DNA of 64,000 nucleotides, taken from contig NZ_CP033092.2 of the NCBI RefSeq assembly GCF_003697165.2, positions 4,216,001 to 4,280,000 on the forward strand, written 5' to 3'. Each line of letters starts with the position of its first letter. Within the stretch, counting starts at the first letter, position 1. The notes under the pieces were generated by a model. It did not search any database and was not told where the DNA came from. It saw only the letters and a list, made by a program, of their open reading frames with translations. A program made the position numbers and the translations under genes. This stretch comes from Escherichia coli DSM 30083 = JCM 1649 = ATCC 11775. Lineage in GTDB: Bacteria; Pseudomonadota; Gammaproteobacteria; Enterobacterales; Enterobacteriaceae. Shown in pieces: positions 44,372 through 54,169 of this stretch.

Positions 44372-45535
44372 TTATCCAGCAATGTAATGCGGAACGAAAC
44401 GTGAGGTGTCTTTGGTGATCAACGTGTTATCTTCACGGATCCCCATTCCGCACGCTTCATCATCGACAATCCAGCTACCGATGAGTGTGTAGCTATCGCC
44501 AAATCGCGGCAGAGGTTGAAACGCCTGGTAGATCATCGGTTCATCGGCGTAATCACCATCAGCGTGGTCAACAACGTTATTCTGACCGTCGAAAATGGTG
44601 ACGTTTCCGCCTTCGCGCGAGTAAATCGGTTTACGCACATAGCTTTCGCCAGCGGCAATCTGCGGTTTTTCACCATCGAACCAGGATGCAAGAAGGTTAG
44701 GATGACCAGGGAAGAAGCACCAAAGCAGCGGCATTAGCCCTTTATTACTCAAGATACTTTTCCATAACGGCTCCACCCATTGCTCACGACGCTTGCGCAG
44801 CAGCGGGCCGTTATCGTCACGCATCATCCACTCCAGCGGATACAGCTTAAATGCACGCTGGATGACATTATCATCAAGATCGGTCAGTACGCCGCCGACG
44901 CCCAAACCGAGCTCTTCAATGTAGATAAACCGAGACTCCTGCCCTGCCTGCTCGGCGCAGTCCTGCAAGTACAGCACGGTACTCCTGTCTTCGTCGGTGT
45001 CCTGACAGCAGCAAAAATAAAACGGTTCCCGACTGTAAAGCTCGCTAAAACGTGAAATCAGGCGTTCCTGAATGGCATTGTACTGATCGGCATCACGCGG
45101 AATAACGCCGCTGCGCCGGGCATCTTCCAGCCACAACCACTGGAAATAAGCCGACTCGTACAATGAAGTTGGCGTATCGGCGTTGTACTCCAGCAACTTA
45201 ACCGGTGCATTACCACACCAGGCAAAATCCATACGGCCATACAACGAAGGATCGCGTGCGCGCCAGCTTTCGGCGATCACATCCCAGTACAACGGCGGGA
45301 TCGCCAGTTGCGTCAGGATCTCTTCATCTTTAACCGCGCGATCCACCACCTCCAGGCACATCTGATGCAGTTCCGCGGTCGGTTTTTCGATCTGCTCTTC
45401 AATCTGGCGCAAAGTAAAGCGATAAGCCCGACTCTCATCCCAATAGATTTCATTGTCGATGATATGAAAGTCAAATCCGTTATCGGCGGCAATCCGGTCC
45501 AGATCCCGCCGCACAGGAACGTTGTGTCTCAGCAT
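44372..45535 (-). CDS. yjfC: YjfC, ATP-grasp glutathionylspermidine-synthase-like amide ligase
   Basis: 387 residues from the ATG complementary to 45533-45535, with GGGAGG inside the yjfM end. It corresponds to the synthetase (ATP-grasp) domain of glutathionylspermidine synthase; conserved ATP-grasp segments such as YVRKPIYSREGGNV (about 312-325) are present. The family joins an amine to a carboxyl group with ATP, but YjfC lacks the amidase half and its substrates are unknown. It is the last gene of the yjfIJKLMC set, starting 2 bases after yjfM. Confidence 0.93.
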   Translation of the reverse strand: MLRHNVPVRRDLDRIAADNGFDFHIIDNEIYWDESRAYRFTLRQIEEQIEKPTAELHQMCLEVVDRAVKDEEILTQLAIPPLYWDVIAESWRARDPSLYGRMDFAWCGNAPVKLLEYNADTPTSLYESAYFQWLWLEDARRSGVIPRDADQYNAIQERLISRFSELYSREPFYFCCCQDTDEDRSTVLYLQDCAEQAGQESRFIYIEELGLGVGGVLTDLDDNVIQRAFKLYPLEWMMRDDNGPLLRKRREQWVEPLWKSILSNKGLMPLLWCFFPGHPNLLASWFDGEKPQIAAGESYVRKPIYSREGGNVTIFDGQNNVVDHADGDYADEPMIYQAFQPLPRFGDSYTLIGSWIVDDEACGMGIREDNTLITKDTSRFVPHYIAG

Positions 45536-45537
45536 GA

Positions 45538-46176
45538 TTAGCCTCCCCAATGCCCACGGGCGCTGGAAGAACGACCATAGCCGCCGCGAGAAACGGTTGA
45601 CGCTTTTTTGGTGGTAAAGCCGCCCGAAGAGTAAGACTCTTTTTTGCCAGAACCGGAGCGCCAGGAGTAATCACCGGAAGTGTTGCGCCAGACGGGGCGG
45701 GAAGCAAATGAGGATCCGCCGCTGTTATAGACGAACGGCTCATCGCGATCTTTACGAATAACCCGGCTTAACAAAAATCCAGAAACGACCGGGATCCAAC
45801 TCTGTTCAACATTGTCGTAGTAGCAATTTTCGTACTTAGACTGACAATTATGCTGAGTCATATTCTTCGGAACATCGGCATAAAATGCCGCTTTGGCGTT
45901 GTTCCAGCCATGAGCACAGATATCTGAATTATTACCATCATCAATACAATCCTGCGCAGTCGCGTAAAACGTTCCGTCGCCGTCGTTATCGACATCGCCA
46001 CTATCGCCACAACCTTTCAATACGAAAAAAGCGGCACCGCCCATTAGTGCCAACGTTAAGTATTTTTGTGCGTAGCGATTGCGGCGCGGCTCAAAAGGAT
46101 TATGCGGTCTACCAATGCGACTGATTGCCCCATGTCCGATATTTTTGTTATTTCTGGATTTGCGTTTTCTGGCCAT
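45538..46176 (-). CDS. yjfM: YjfM, DUF1190 membrane/periplasmic protein
   Basis: 212 residues. A very basic N terminus with repeated Arg, Lys and Asn, one hydrophobic segment at about 39-56, then a cysteine-containing domain (Cys at DCIDDG, DICAHG, HNCQSKYENCYY). The tail is low-complexity and rich in Gly and Ser, ending RGHWGG. The DUF1190 family is of unknown function. An exposed Gly/Ser-rich tail ending in Gly-Gly would suit modification by the adjacent amide ligase YjfC; that is inference. Confidence 0.9.
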   Translation of the reverse strand: MARKRKSRNNKNIGHGAISRIGRPHNPFEPRRNRYAQKYLTLALMGGAAFFVLKGCGDSGDVDNDGDGTFYATAQDCIDDGNNSDICAHGWNNAKAAFYADVPKNMTQHNCQSKYENCYYDNVEQSWIPVVSGFLLSRVIRKDRDEPFVYNSGGSSFASRPVWRNTSGDYSWRSGSGKKESYSSGGFTTKKASTVSRGGYGRSSSARGHWGG

Positions 46177-46185
46177 GATCGTCCA

Positions 46186-46584
46186 TTACCATGTCATACA
46201 AGCTGCGTTAAAAATACCGCCAGCCAGCGCGGCGGTTCCCATAAACATTCCTGCTGCGGTATTGTGATTAATAATTTTTTCGCTTAATGCAGGCATATAA
46301 AGCCTGACGCCAGCAAAAACGAGTAATTGAATCACCAGAGCAATCCCGCCCCATGCGAAATAGTCTGGAATACTCACCGCATTGATTGCCGCACTGGATA
46401 AGGGGATCACGTACCCCAACAATGTTCCGCTGAACGCCAGTGCCGCCGCGGTGTTATTGTTTTTGATTAACTGCCATTCGTTGTGCGGTGTAATTTTGGA
46501 GTAGATAAACAGGAAAATAATCACCATCGCCACGCCAATAAAAAAATAGGCACTAAAGGCAAGAAGTGAATCCAGTATATGCAT
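46186..46584 (-). CDS. yjfL: YjfL, DUF350 inner-membrane protein
   Basis: 132 residues from the ATG complementary to 46582-46584; the longer reading from 46665 overlaps yjfK. Four hydrophobic helices make up almost the whole protein, as in the DUF350 family. It may be the membrane partner of the PspA-like YjfJ. Nine bases separate it from yjfM and 17 from yjfK. Confidence 0.92.
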   Translation of the reverse strand: MHILDSLLAFSAYFFIGVAMVIIFLFIYSKITPHNEWQLIKNNNTAAALAFSGTLLGYVIPLSSAAINAVSIPDYFAWGGIALVIQLLVFAGVRLYMPALSEKIINHNTAAGMFMGTAALAGGIFNAACMTW

Positions 46585-46601
46585 TGTAAACGTCCTTGTA
46601 A

Positions 46602-47261
46602 TTAACCAATAATATGAAGTGATGTTATCGGGATATCGACACCCAGCGCGCGCGAAAATAACCACTCCGGCTCGCCGAGATCGTTAAAAGATTCCTCACC
46701 ATTTAACAGCAAATATTCGTAAGTATCTTCGGTCACCTGCCGTTGGTAGCCCATGCTAAAATTATGCACTTCCCATTTAGCATGGTTTTGATTTTCTACT
46801 TTTTCCAGCATGTAGACGGGTTCGATATTTCCCGGTTCTTCGCTGTTAAAAAATCGCTGCCAGCGTTTTTCCTGCCAGTTTAAGGTCATTGCCCCCATCG
46901 CTTTGGCGTTGATCGCCTCGCGCCAGTGACTCTCTTTACTGATACCGTAGCTCTCTTCATAGACAAAGAGCTTGATATCATCAATGTCATCAATATCTTC
47001 GCCGCCAGTGGTATTGATTTGCAGGAACTCATCGCCCGAAGTGTAGTAACGGAAAATCTGGCTACCCCCGCCCAGATCGATGCAACTGACGGCGGCCACG
47101 GTATATTCTTCACCCGGTAGCTCGATCAGCAATGCATCTTCCAGCAAACGAAACGCTAACGTATCGAGCGTAAAACCACTATTGAGATGCAGACCCAACG
47201 GACCGCGAGCGATAGCAGGCTTATTATCCTTGCCAAACAGACGCTGGAAAAAACCAGACAT
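46602..47261 (-). CDS. yjfK: YjfK, DUF2491 protein of unknown function
   Basis: 219 residues, soluble, without signal peptide or membrane helix, matching the DUF2491 family. It begins MSGFFQRLFGKDNKPAIARG. It is always near a PspA-like protein and a DUF350 protein in the gene sets I know, so a role in the same membrane-linked process is likely. Eighteen bases after the start of yjfL and 49 bases from yjfJ. Confidence 0.9.
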   Translation of the reverse strand: MSGFFQRLFGKDNKPAIARGPLGLHLNSGFTLDTLAFRLLEDALLIELPGEEYTVAAVSCIDLGGGSQIFRYYTSGDEFLQINTTGGEDIDDIDDIKLFVYEESYGISKESHWREAINAKAMGAMTLNWQEKRWQRFFNSEEPGNIEPVYMLEKVENQNHAKWEVHNFSMGYQRQVTEDTYEYLLLNGEESFNDLGEPEWLFSRALGVDIPITSLHIIG

Positions 47262-47310
47262 ATTTTATCCTTAAAATAGTTGCCAGCCTTGCAGTGAGGC
47301 TGGCAAAAAA

Positions 47311-48009
47311 TTACTCGCCCTGTTGGCGTTGCAGTCTTGCTAATACATCCTGGGCGCTACTTTTATTGCTACCGCCAATTCCGGCTTCCGCCAGCTTTTC
47401 ATCGAGATCGCGACCGTCTGCGACTTTTTCCAACTGTGCGGCAGCATCCAGGCGAGCCTGACGTTCGGCCTGACGCGTTTGCAGGCGTTTTAAGGATTCT
47501 GCCGCTGTCGAAACGCTGGAAGATGCGCCAACAGTAGAGGTCGTTACAGCCTGTTGTGCACGCTGCATGGCTTCAGTGGCTTTAACGACTTCCATTTGCT
47601 GCTCAAACTGAGCGATACGCTGCGCTGTCGCTGTAACTGCTTTTTCCACGCCATCACGAGAGACTTCCAGATTCGACAACACTTGCTCTTCAGCGGTAAT
47701 GAGATTCTCAAGGCGCGCGATTTCTTCAGCAACTTCGTTAATCAACGACGGATTCACGTTCTTGCTTAACGCTTCCAGCGCACGAGCTTCCAGACTGGCT
47801 TTGCGCTCACGTAAATCTTTCAGCTTATCGTGACTTAATTTCACTCGCGCCAGCAGATCAACGCGAGATTTTCCGGCTTTATCGAGTTCAGCTTTAGCGT
47901 CACGAATATGCTGTTCCAGCATGCGCACGCCCTGGGTTTCTTCAATGGACTCTTCCGCCTGGGAGATAAACGATTTCCCCAGCGTAAATAAACTTTTTAA
48001 AATTCCCAT
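47311..48009 (-). CDS. yjfJ: YjfJ, PspA/IM30-family protein
   Basis: 232 residues, almost entirely long charged helices with heptad spacing, and an N-terminal amphipathic helix (MGILKSLFTLGKSFISQAEE). This is the PspA/IM30/Vipp1 family, now seen as bacterial relatives of ESCRT-III membrane-remodelling proteins. YjfJ is a paralogue of PspA, presumably binding the inner membrane with YjfL. It is 18 bases downstream of yjfI. Confidence 0.93.
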   Translation of the reverse strand: MGILKSLFTLGKSFISQAEESIEETQGVRMLEQHIRDAKAELDKAGKSRVDLLARVKLSHDKLKDLRERKASLEARALEALSKNVNPSLINEVAEEIARLENLITAEEQVLSNLEVSRDGVEKAVTATAQRIAQFEQQMEVVKATEAMQRAQQAVTTSTVGASSSVSTAAESLKRLQTRQAERQARLDAAAQLEKVADGRDLDEKLAEAGIGGSNKSSAQDVLARLQRQQGE

Positions 48010-48027
48010 AAATACCCGTCCTTGTAA

Positions 48028-48429
48028 TTAGTGTGAATATTCTTCTGTAATTTCAGCCAGATCCAATGCGTTATCTACCAGCGAGGTTATCTCAAGCAGG
48101 ATATCTTCAAGAGAAGATTTAAGCGATAACGCACCGAAAACAATGTAATACTCTTCCTGTTGCACGCTGGAGATCCCTACCGATGACAATGGCATCAGCT
48201 TCTGATTTCTTAATAAGAAGGTATTAAATTCATCTGGATTGCTGATACTACTTACCGGACAAATAAAGGTTTCGATGATCATTTGGCGGGAAGTAAAAAG
48301 AATATTGATTTGCAAATCGCCATAATCATTCATTTTAATAATTAATGCGCTTTCGCTATTTGTTACATCAATATTTTGTTCAGGTACAGTTTGCAGCGCC
48401 GTCGCCAGCGCCAACGGATTCCATGTCAT
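48028..48429 (-). CDS. yjfI: YjfI, DUF2170 protein
   Basis: 133 residues, acidic and soluble, of the DUF2170 family; no catalytic motif can be named. First gene of the leftward yjfIJKLMC set. The 126 AT-rich bases before it should hold the set's promoter, and beyond them lies the rlmB terminator. Confidence 0.9.
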   Translation of the reverse strand: MTWNPLALATALQTVPEQNIDVTNSESALIIKMNDYGDLQINILFTSRQMIIETFICPVSSISNPDEFNTFLLRNQKLMPLSSVGISSVQQEEYYIVFGALSLKSSLEDILLEITSLVDNALDLAEITEEYSH

Positions 48430-48517
48430 ATATTATTCCATATAGATTAAGTTTAAATATTAATAAAATTAATATTTGCAGTACGTAATTATCTTACCAG
48501 CTATAGACAAAAAAAAA

Positions 48518-48535
48518 CCATCCAAATCTGGATGG
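48518..48535 (-). terminator. Terminator of the nsrR-rnr-rlmB transcript
   Basis: CCATCCA-AATC-TGGATGG hairpin with nine consecutive T residues after it on the minus strand, about 20 bases past the rlmB stop. Confidence 0.85.
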
Positions 48536-48555
48536 CTTTTCATAATTCAGAGGAA

Positions 48556-49287
48556 CTAGCTGCGCTGACGAACCGCTTCAAATAAGCAAATTCCGGTTGC
48601 AACCGAAACGTTCAGGGAAGAAACACTTCCTGCCATTGGGATGCTGATCAACTCATCGCAATGTTCACGGGTCAGGCGACGCATACCTTCACCTTCCGCG
48701 CCCATCACCAGCGCCAGGCGTCCGGTCATTTTGCTCTGATAGAGTGTATGATCCGCCTCGCCTGCCGTACCGACGATCCAGATATTCTCTTCCTGCAACA
48801 TACGCATGGTGCGCGCCAGATTAGTCACCCGAATCAGCGGAACGCTTTCTGCCGCACCACAGGCCACTTTTTTCGCCGTGGCGTTGAGCTGTGCGGAGCG
48901 ATCTTTCGGCACAATCACCGCATGAACACCAGCGGCGTCCGCGCTACGCAGACACGCGCCGAGGTTGTGCGGATCGGTTACGCCGTCGAGGATCAGCAGG
49001 AACGGTTGATCGAGCGAAGCGATCAGATCCGGCAGATCGTTTTCCTGATACTGCCGTCCTGGCTTCACACGAGCGATAATGCCCTGATGCACGGCACCGT
49101 CGCTTTTCTCATCGAGATATTGGCGGTTTGCCAACTGGATAACCACGCCCTGAGACTCAAGGGCGTGAATCAGCGGTAACAGACGTTTATCTTCACGGCC
49201 TTTTAAAATAAAGACTTCCTGAAAACGTTCAGGGGCGCGCTCCAGCAGGGCCTGCACTGCATGGATGCCGTAAATCATTTCGCTCAT
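48556..49287 (-). CDS. rlmB: RlmB, 23S rRNA (guanosine-2251-2'-O-)-methyltransferase
   Basis: 243 residues. An N-terminal L30-like RNA-binding domain (about 1-70) precedes a SPOUT (SpoU) methyltransferase domain with the knot motifs DGVTDPHNLG (about 100-109), VMGAEGEGMRRL and IPMAGSVSSLNVSVA. It uses S-adenosylmethionine to methylate G2251 in the peptidyl-tRNA-binding loop of 23S rRNA. It follows rnr after 91 bases that contain a hairpin and a REP-like unit. Confidence 0.97.
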   Translation of the reverse strand: MSEMIYGIHAVQALLERAPERFQEVFILKGREDKRLLPLIHALESQGVVIQLANRQYLDEKSDGAVHQGIIARVKPGRQYQENDLPDLIASLDQPFLLILDGVTDPHNLGACLRSADAAGVHAVIVPKDRSAQLNATAKKVACGAAESVPLIRVTNLARTMRMLQEENIWIVGTAGEADHTLYQSKMTGRLALVMGAEGEGMRRLTREHCDELISIPMAGSVSSLNVSVATGICLFEAVRQRS

Positions 49288-49310
49288 TAATGTACTCGTT
49301 GTTTACGTTT

Positions 49311-49341
49311 TGCCGGGAGCGCCACGCTTGCCCGGCCTACG
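49311..49341. repeat. REP-like unit between rlmB and rnr
   Basis: TGCCGGGAGCGCCACGCTTG followed by CCCGGCCTACG: a REP-type imperfect palindrome directly adjoining the rnr 3' hairpin. Confidence 0.65.
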
Positions 49342-49380
49342 GATAATTCACCCTCTTCTGTTTGAAGAGGGTGAATTATC
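49342..49380 (-). other. Long perfect hairpin at the rnr stop codon
   Basis: A 17-base-pair perfect stem (GATAATTCACCCTCTTC with its complement) and a 5-base loop. It includes the last two bases of the rnr TGA stop. No T-run follows, so it is more likely an mRNA processing or stability element between rnr and rlmB than a terminator. Confidence 0.7.
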
Positions 49381-51820
49381 ACTCTGCCACTTTTTTCTTC
49401 GCCGCACGCTTCGCTTTGGTCGCTGCGGCTATTTTCTGCGTTTTCACCGATGGCTTTTTCGCTTTTCTCGCGTCTTTCTTCGCTGCTTTCGGCTTCGGTT
49501 TTTTCTCGCCGCGAAAGGCGCTGTCTGGCTCAAAGTTGACCTTTTTGCCGACCTGACGCCGCTTGCCGCCTTTTTTGCCTGCATCGCCTTTTTTCGCTTT
49601 CTCGCGCGCCGTTTTACCGACGTTGCGCGGTGCGCGTTCGCTGGAGATCAGGCTAAAGTCGATTTTGCGCTCGTCCATATTAACCGCTTCAACGCGAACT
49701 TCCACGCGATCGCCCAGGCGATAAGTCTGGCCGCTGGATTCACCCATCAGGCGTTGCCCTACCTGATCAAAGCGATAGTAGTCATTGTCCAGCGAAGAGA
49801 CATGGACCAGACCATCAATGAACAAGTCGTCCAGACGGACGAAGAAGCCAAAGCCAGTGACGCTGGAAATTACGCCTTTAAAGACGTTACCTACCTGGTC
49901 GAGCATGAAGTCACACTTCAGCCAGTCAGACACATCGCGCGTTGCTTCATCGGCACGACGTTCCGCCATCGAACAGTGCTGACCCAGTTGCAGCATCTCT
50001 TCCATCGAATAATGGTAGCCGCCGGTTTCAGTGGTGTTGCCCTGATGCCCCTGCTCTTTCGCCAGCAGATATTTAATGGCGCGGTGCAACGTCAGGTCAG
50101 GATAACGACGAATCGGCGAAGTAAAGTGCGCATAGGACTGCAATGCCAGACCGAAGTGACCACGGTTTTCCGGATCGTAAATCGCCTGTTTCATCGAGCG
50201 CAAAAGCATGGTTTGCAGCATTTCTGCATCAGGACGATCGGCAACCGATTCCAGTAACTCTGCATAGTCGCGCGGTTCCGGCTTGTTACCGCCCGGCAGT
50301 TCCAGCCCCAGCTCCGCCAGCACTGAACGGAAAGAGGTAATCGCTTCGGTGCTCGGCTTGTCGTGAATACGGAACAGTGCCGGTTCTTTGGCTTTCTCAA
50401 CGAAACGCGCCGCCGAGATATTCGCCAGAATCATGCACTCTTCAATTAACTTGTGGGCGTCGTTACGCTGAGTCTGTTCGATACGTTCAATACGGCGTTC
50501 AGCGTTGAAAATGAACTTCGCTTCTTCGCTCTCAAATGAGATCCCACCGCGTTCTTCACGGGCTTTATCCAGCACTTTATAGAGGTTATGTAACTCTTCG
50601 AGATGCTTAACCAGCGGCGCATACTGCTCGCGCAGATCCTGATCGCCTTGCAGTATATGCCAGACTTTGGTGTAGGTCAGACGCGCGTGAGAACTCATCA
50701 CCGCTTCGTAGAATTTGTAGCCAGTCAGGCGGCCTTTCGACGAAACCGTCATCTCGCACACCATACACAGGCGGTCTACCTGCGGGTTGAGCGAGCACAG
50801 GCCGTTAGAGAGCACTTCCGGCAGCATCGGGATAACCTGCGAAGGGAAGTACACCGACGTACCACGATTACGCGCTTCTCTGTCCAGCGGCGTTGGCGGA
50901 CGCACATAGTAGCTGACGTCGGCAATCGCGACCCATAAACGCCAGCCGCCGCCGCGTTTTTTCTCACAGTAAACTGCATCGTCAAAGTCACGGGCGTCTT
51001 CGCCATCAATGGTGACCAGCGGTAAATCGCGCAGATCGACACGGCCCACTTTTGCTTCTTCCGGCACTTCTTCTTTCAGCCCGGCAACCTGTTGCTCAAC
51101 AGCCTGCGGCCAGATGTACGGAATTTCATGGGTACGCAGAGCGATATCAACCGCCATGCCGGTGCCCATATTGTCGCCCAGCACTTCGACGATTTTACCC
51201 ACCGCTTTGGTACGGCGAGTCGGGCGTTGAGTCAGTTCAACCACCACCACAAAGCCCATCCGCGCGCCCATGATCTGATCGGGCGGGATTAAGATATCGA
51301 AGCTCAGACGGCTATCGTCAGGAACCACAAAGCCGACGCCCGCTTCGGTGAAGTAGCGACCAACAATCTGGCTGGTTTTTGGCACCAGTACGCGGACAAT
51401 ACGCGCTTCACGACGACCTTTACGGTCAGCGCCCAGCGGCTGAGCCAGCACCTGATCGCCATGAATGCAGGTTTTCATCTGCTCGCTGGAGAGATACAAA
51501 TCATCTTTACGCCCTTCAACTCGCAGAAAGCCGTAGCCATCACGGTGGCCAATAACGGTACCTTTCACCAGGTCGAGGCGTTCCGGCAGCGCATAGCACT
51601 GACGGCGAGTGAAGACCAGTTGACCATCGCGCTCCATCGCGCGCAGGCGGCGACGCAGGCCTTCAAGCTGCTCTTCGCCTTCAATGTGCAGTTCTACCGC
51701 CAGCTCATCACGGCTGGCCGGTTTTTCACGTTTGGTTAAATGTTCGAGGATAAATTCCCGACTAGGGATGGGATTCGCGTATTTTTCAGCTTCGCGTTCC
51801 TGGAAAGGATCTTGTGACAT
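49379..51820 (-). CDS. rnr: Ribonuclease R
   Basis: 813 residues from the ATG complementary to 51818-51820, with GGAGG upstream; the reading from 51862 overlaps nsrR. Order: N-terminal helix-turn-helix, two cold-shock domains, the RNB catalytic domain with DGEDARDFDDAVY (about 272-284) binding Mg2+, an S1 domain and a Lys-rich tail (AKKKVAE end) that controls stability and ribosome binding. This 3'-to-5' exoribonuclease degrades structured RNA, takes part in trans-translation and rises in cold shock. Cotranscribed with nsrR, 38 bases upstream. Confidence 0.98.
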   Translation of the reverse strand: MSQDPFQEREAEKYANPIPSREFILEHLTKREKPASRDELAVELHIEGEEQLEGLRRRLRAMERDGQLVFTRRQCYALPERLDLVKGTVIGHRDGYGFLRVEGRKDDLYLSSEQMKTCIHGDQVLAQPLGADRKGRREARIVRVLVPKTSQIVGRYFTEAGVGFVVPDDSRLSFDILIPPDQIMGARMGFVVVVELTQRPTRRTKAVGKIVEVLGDNMGTGMAVDIALRTHEIPYIWPQAVEQQVAGLKEEVPEEAKVGRVDLRDLPLVTIDGEDARDFDDAVYCEKKRGGGWRLWVAIADVSYYVRPPTPLDREARNRGTSVYFPSQVIPMLPEVLSNGLCSLNPQVDRLCMVCEMTVSSKGRLTGYKFYEAVMSSHARLTYTKVWHILQGDQDLREQYAPLVKHLEELHNLYKVLDKAREERGGISFESEEAKFIFNAERRIERIEQTQRNDAHKLIEECMILANISAARFVEKAKEPALFRIHDKPSTEAITSFRSVLAELGLELPGGNKPEPRDYAELLESVADRPDAEMLQTMLLRSMKQAIYDPENRGHFGLALQSYAHFTSPIRRYPDLTLHRAIKYLLAKEQGHQGNTTETGGYHYSMEEMLQLGQHCSMAERRADEATRDVSDWLKCDFMLDQVGNVFKGVISSVTGFGFFVRLDDLFIDGLVHVSSLDNDYYRFDQVGQRLMGESSGQTYRLGDRVEVRVEAVNMDERKIDFSLISSERAPRNVGKTAREKAKKGDAGKKGGKRRQVGKKVNFEPDSAFRGEKKPKPKAAKKDARKAKKPSVKTQKIAAATKAKRAAKKKVAE

Positions 51821-51858
51821 CTCGGTTCCTCCGTTGTCATCTCTGATGAAGATTTTCG

Positions 51859-52284
51859 TCACTCCACCAGCAATAATTTATAAAGCGGTTGATTCTCTTC
51901 AACCAAATCGGCAAGCGTGTAGTTATCCAGTTCCGTAAGAAAACTTTGCACGGCCTTAGAAAGCGCCTGTTTCAACCGACAGGCAGGTGTAATGTGGCAA
52001 AACTCACTGCTGCAATTCACCAGCGATAAGGGCTCCAGCTCGCGCACCACATCACCAATACGTATTGCACTCGCCGGTTTACCCAAGCGAATGCCGCCAT
52101 TTTTTCCACGAACAGCAGTCACGTAGCCGGCACGACTAAGTTGATTGATTATTTTGACCATATGATTACGGGAGACGCCGTAGACGTCAGTCACTTCAGA
52201 AATACTGGTCATCCGCCCTTCTGGCAATGACGCCATGTAGATCAGCGCACGTAATCCGTAATCAGTGAAACTCGTTAACTGCAC
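51859..52284 (-). CDS. nsrR: NsrR, nitric-oxide-sensing Rrf2-family repressor
   Basis: 141 residues. An Rrf2 winged helix in the first 70 residues and the cluster-binding cysteines in [12 protein letters not shown] (about residues 91-102), which hold an iron-sulfur cluster destroyed by NO. Loss of the cluster frees its targets, including ytfE, whose operator is in this same window at 17482-17504, and hmp elsewhere. First gene of the nsrR-rnr-rlmB operon. Confidence 0.98.
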
Positions 52285-52400
52285 ATCAACCTCAAAAGGG
52301 AAATCGGGGAAAAATACATTTATATTGATGATAAACCAGCCACAAGCTGTGTCGCTAATTTATTTCAGTTCGGGGAAGGAAAAAAGCGAGGATTTAACAC

Positions 52401-52433
52401 TGTGTCGGATAGCGTAATGGCTTAACCGACACA
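52401..52433. other. Inverted repeat between purA and nsrR
   Basis: TGTGTCGG and CCGACACA form an 8-base-pair inverted repeat with a 17-base spacer, 55 bases past the purA stop. It may be the purA 3' hairpin, though no T-run follows on the minus strand. A second weaker stem (GGCAG/CTGCC) lies at 52455-52477. Confidence 0.4.
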
Positions 52434-52488
52434 GCAATGTATCACACTGTTAGCCCGGCAGGCAAAATATCTGCCAGGCGTACCAGAA

Positions 52489-53790
<1,302 letters not shown>

Positions 53791-53793
53791 TCA

Positions 53794-53809
53794 AAATCAC
53801 CGTTTGCTT
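53794..53809 (-). promoter_or_regulatory. Candidate PurR operator upstream of purA
   Basis: On the minus strand AAGCAAACGGTGATTT fits the left half of the PurR consensus ANGCAANCGNTTNCNT completely and misses two positions on the right. It lies 7 bases upstream of the purA start. purA is a known PurR target; this placement as the actual operator is inferred. Confidence 0.55.
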
Positions 53810-53890
53810 AAAAATGGATTCTACCATCGCTTTTTCAGAGTTACAGCACTTTTTGCACTCAAAAATGACCTCGATCAGTCTGTTTTTTGT

Positions 53891-54088
53891 TCAGCCAATC
53901 GTTTTCCTCAACATGTAGTAGACCACAACGCCCGCAACCACAAGTCCACCGCCAAAACGACGTAAAATATTATCGGGCAAATTGGTCATTGCAGAGATCA
54001 TCTTCTTCCATGCCTTCGGGTAAAGCATCGGCCCTAAACCTTCCAGTACCAAAACCAGGGCAAGCGCCAGCCAGATTGTCGAATTCAT
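53891..54088 (-). CDS. yjeT: YjeT, small inner-membrane protein (DUF2065)
   Basis: 65 residues with two hydrophobic segments (about 4-22 and 44-61), matching the DUF2065 family. It sits between hflC and purA in the same direction. Function unknown; the link to hflKC is positional, and a terminator separates the two transcripts. Confidence 0.92.
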   Translation of the reverse strand: MNSTIWLALALVLVLEGLGPMLYPKAWKKMISAMTNLPDNILRRFGGGLVVAGVVVYYMLRKTIG

Positions 54089-54102
54089 TCATTATCCTTA
54101 TA

Positions 54103-54140
54103 GAAAAAGAAAACCACCGACATCCCTGAGGATGTGGTGG
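54103..54140 (-). terminator. Terminator of the hfl superoperon
   Basis: CCACC-G-ACATCC / GGATGTGGTGG stem with one bulge and a CTGA loop. On the minus strand it is followed by TTTTCTTTTT. It lies 30 bases past the hflC stop. Confidence 0.85.
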
Positions 54141-54169
54141 CTTTATTGACCTGTACCGCAGTCGTTATA

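Noticed and set aside
49310..50257. Open frame of 315 codons opposite rnr
   Set aside because: Antisense of the RNB and S1 region of rnr; its composition (many Phe, Arg, His) is typical of a mirror frame.
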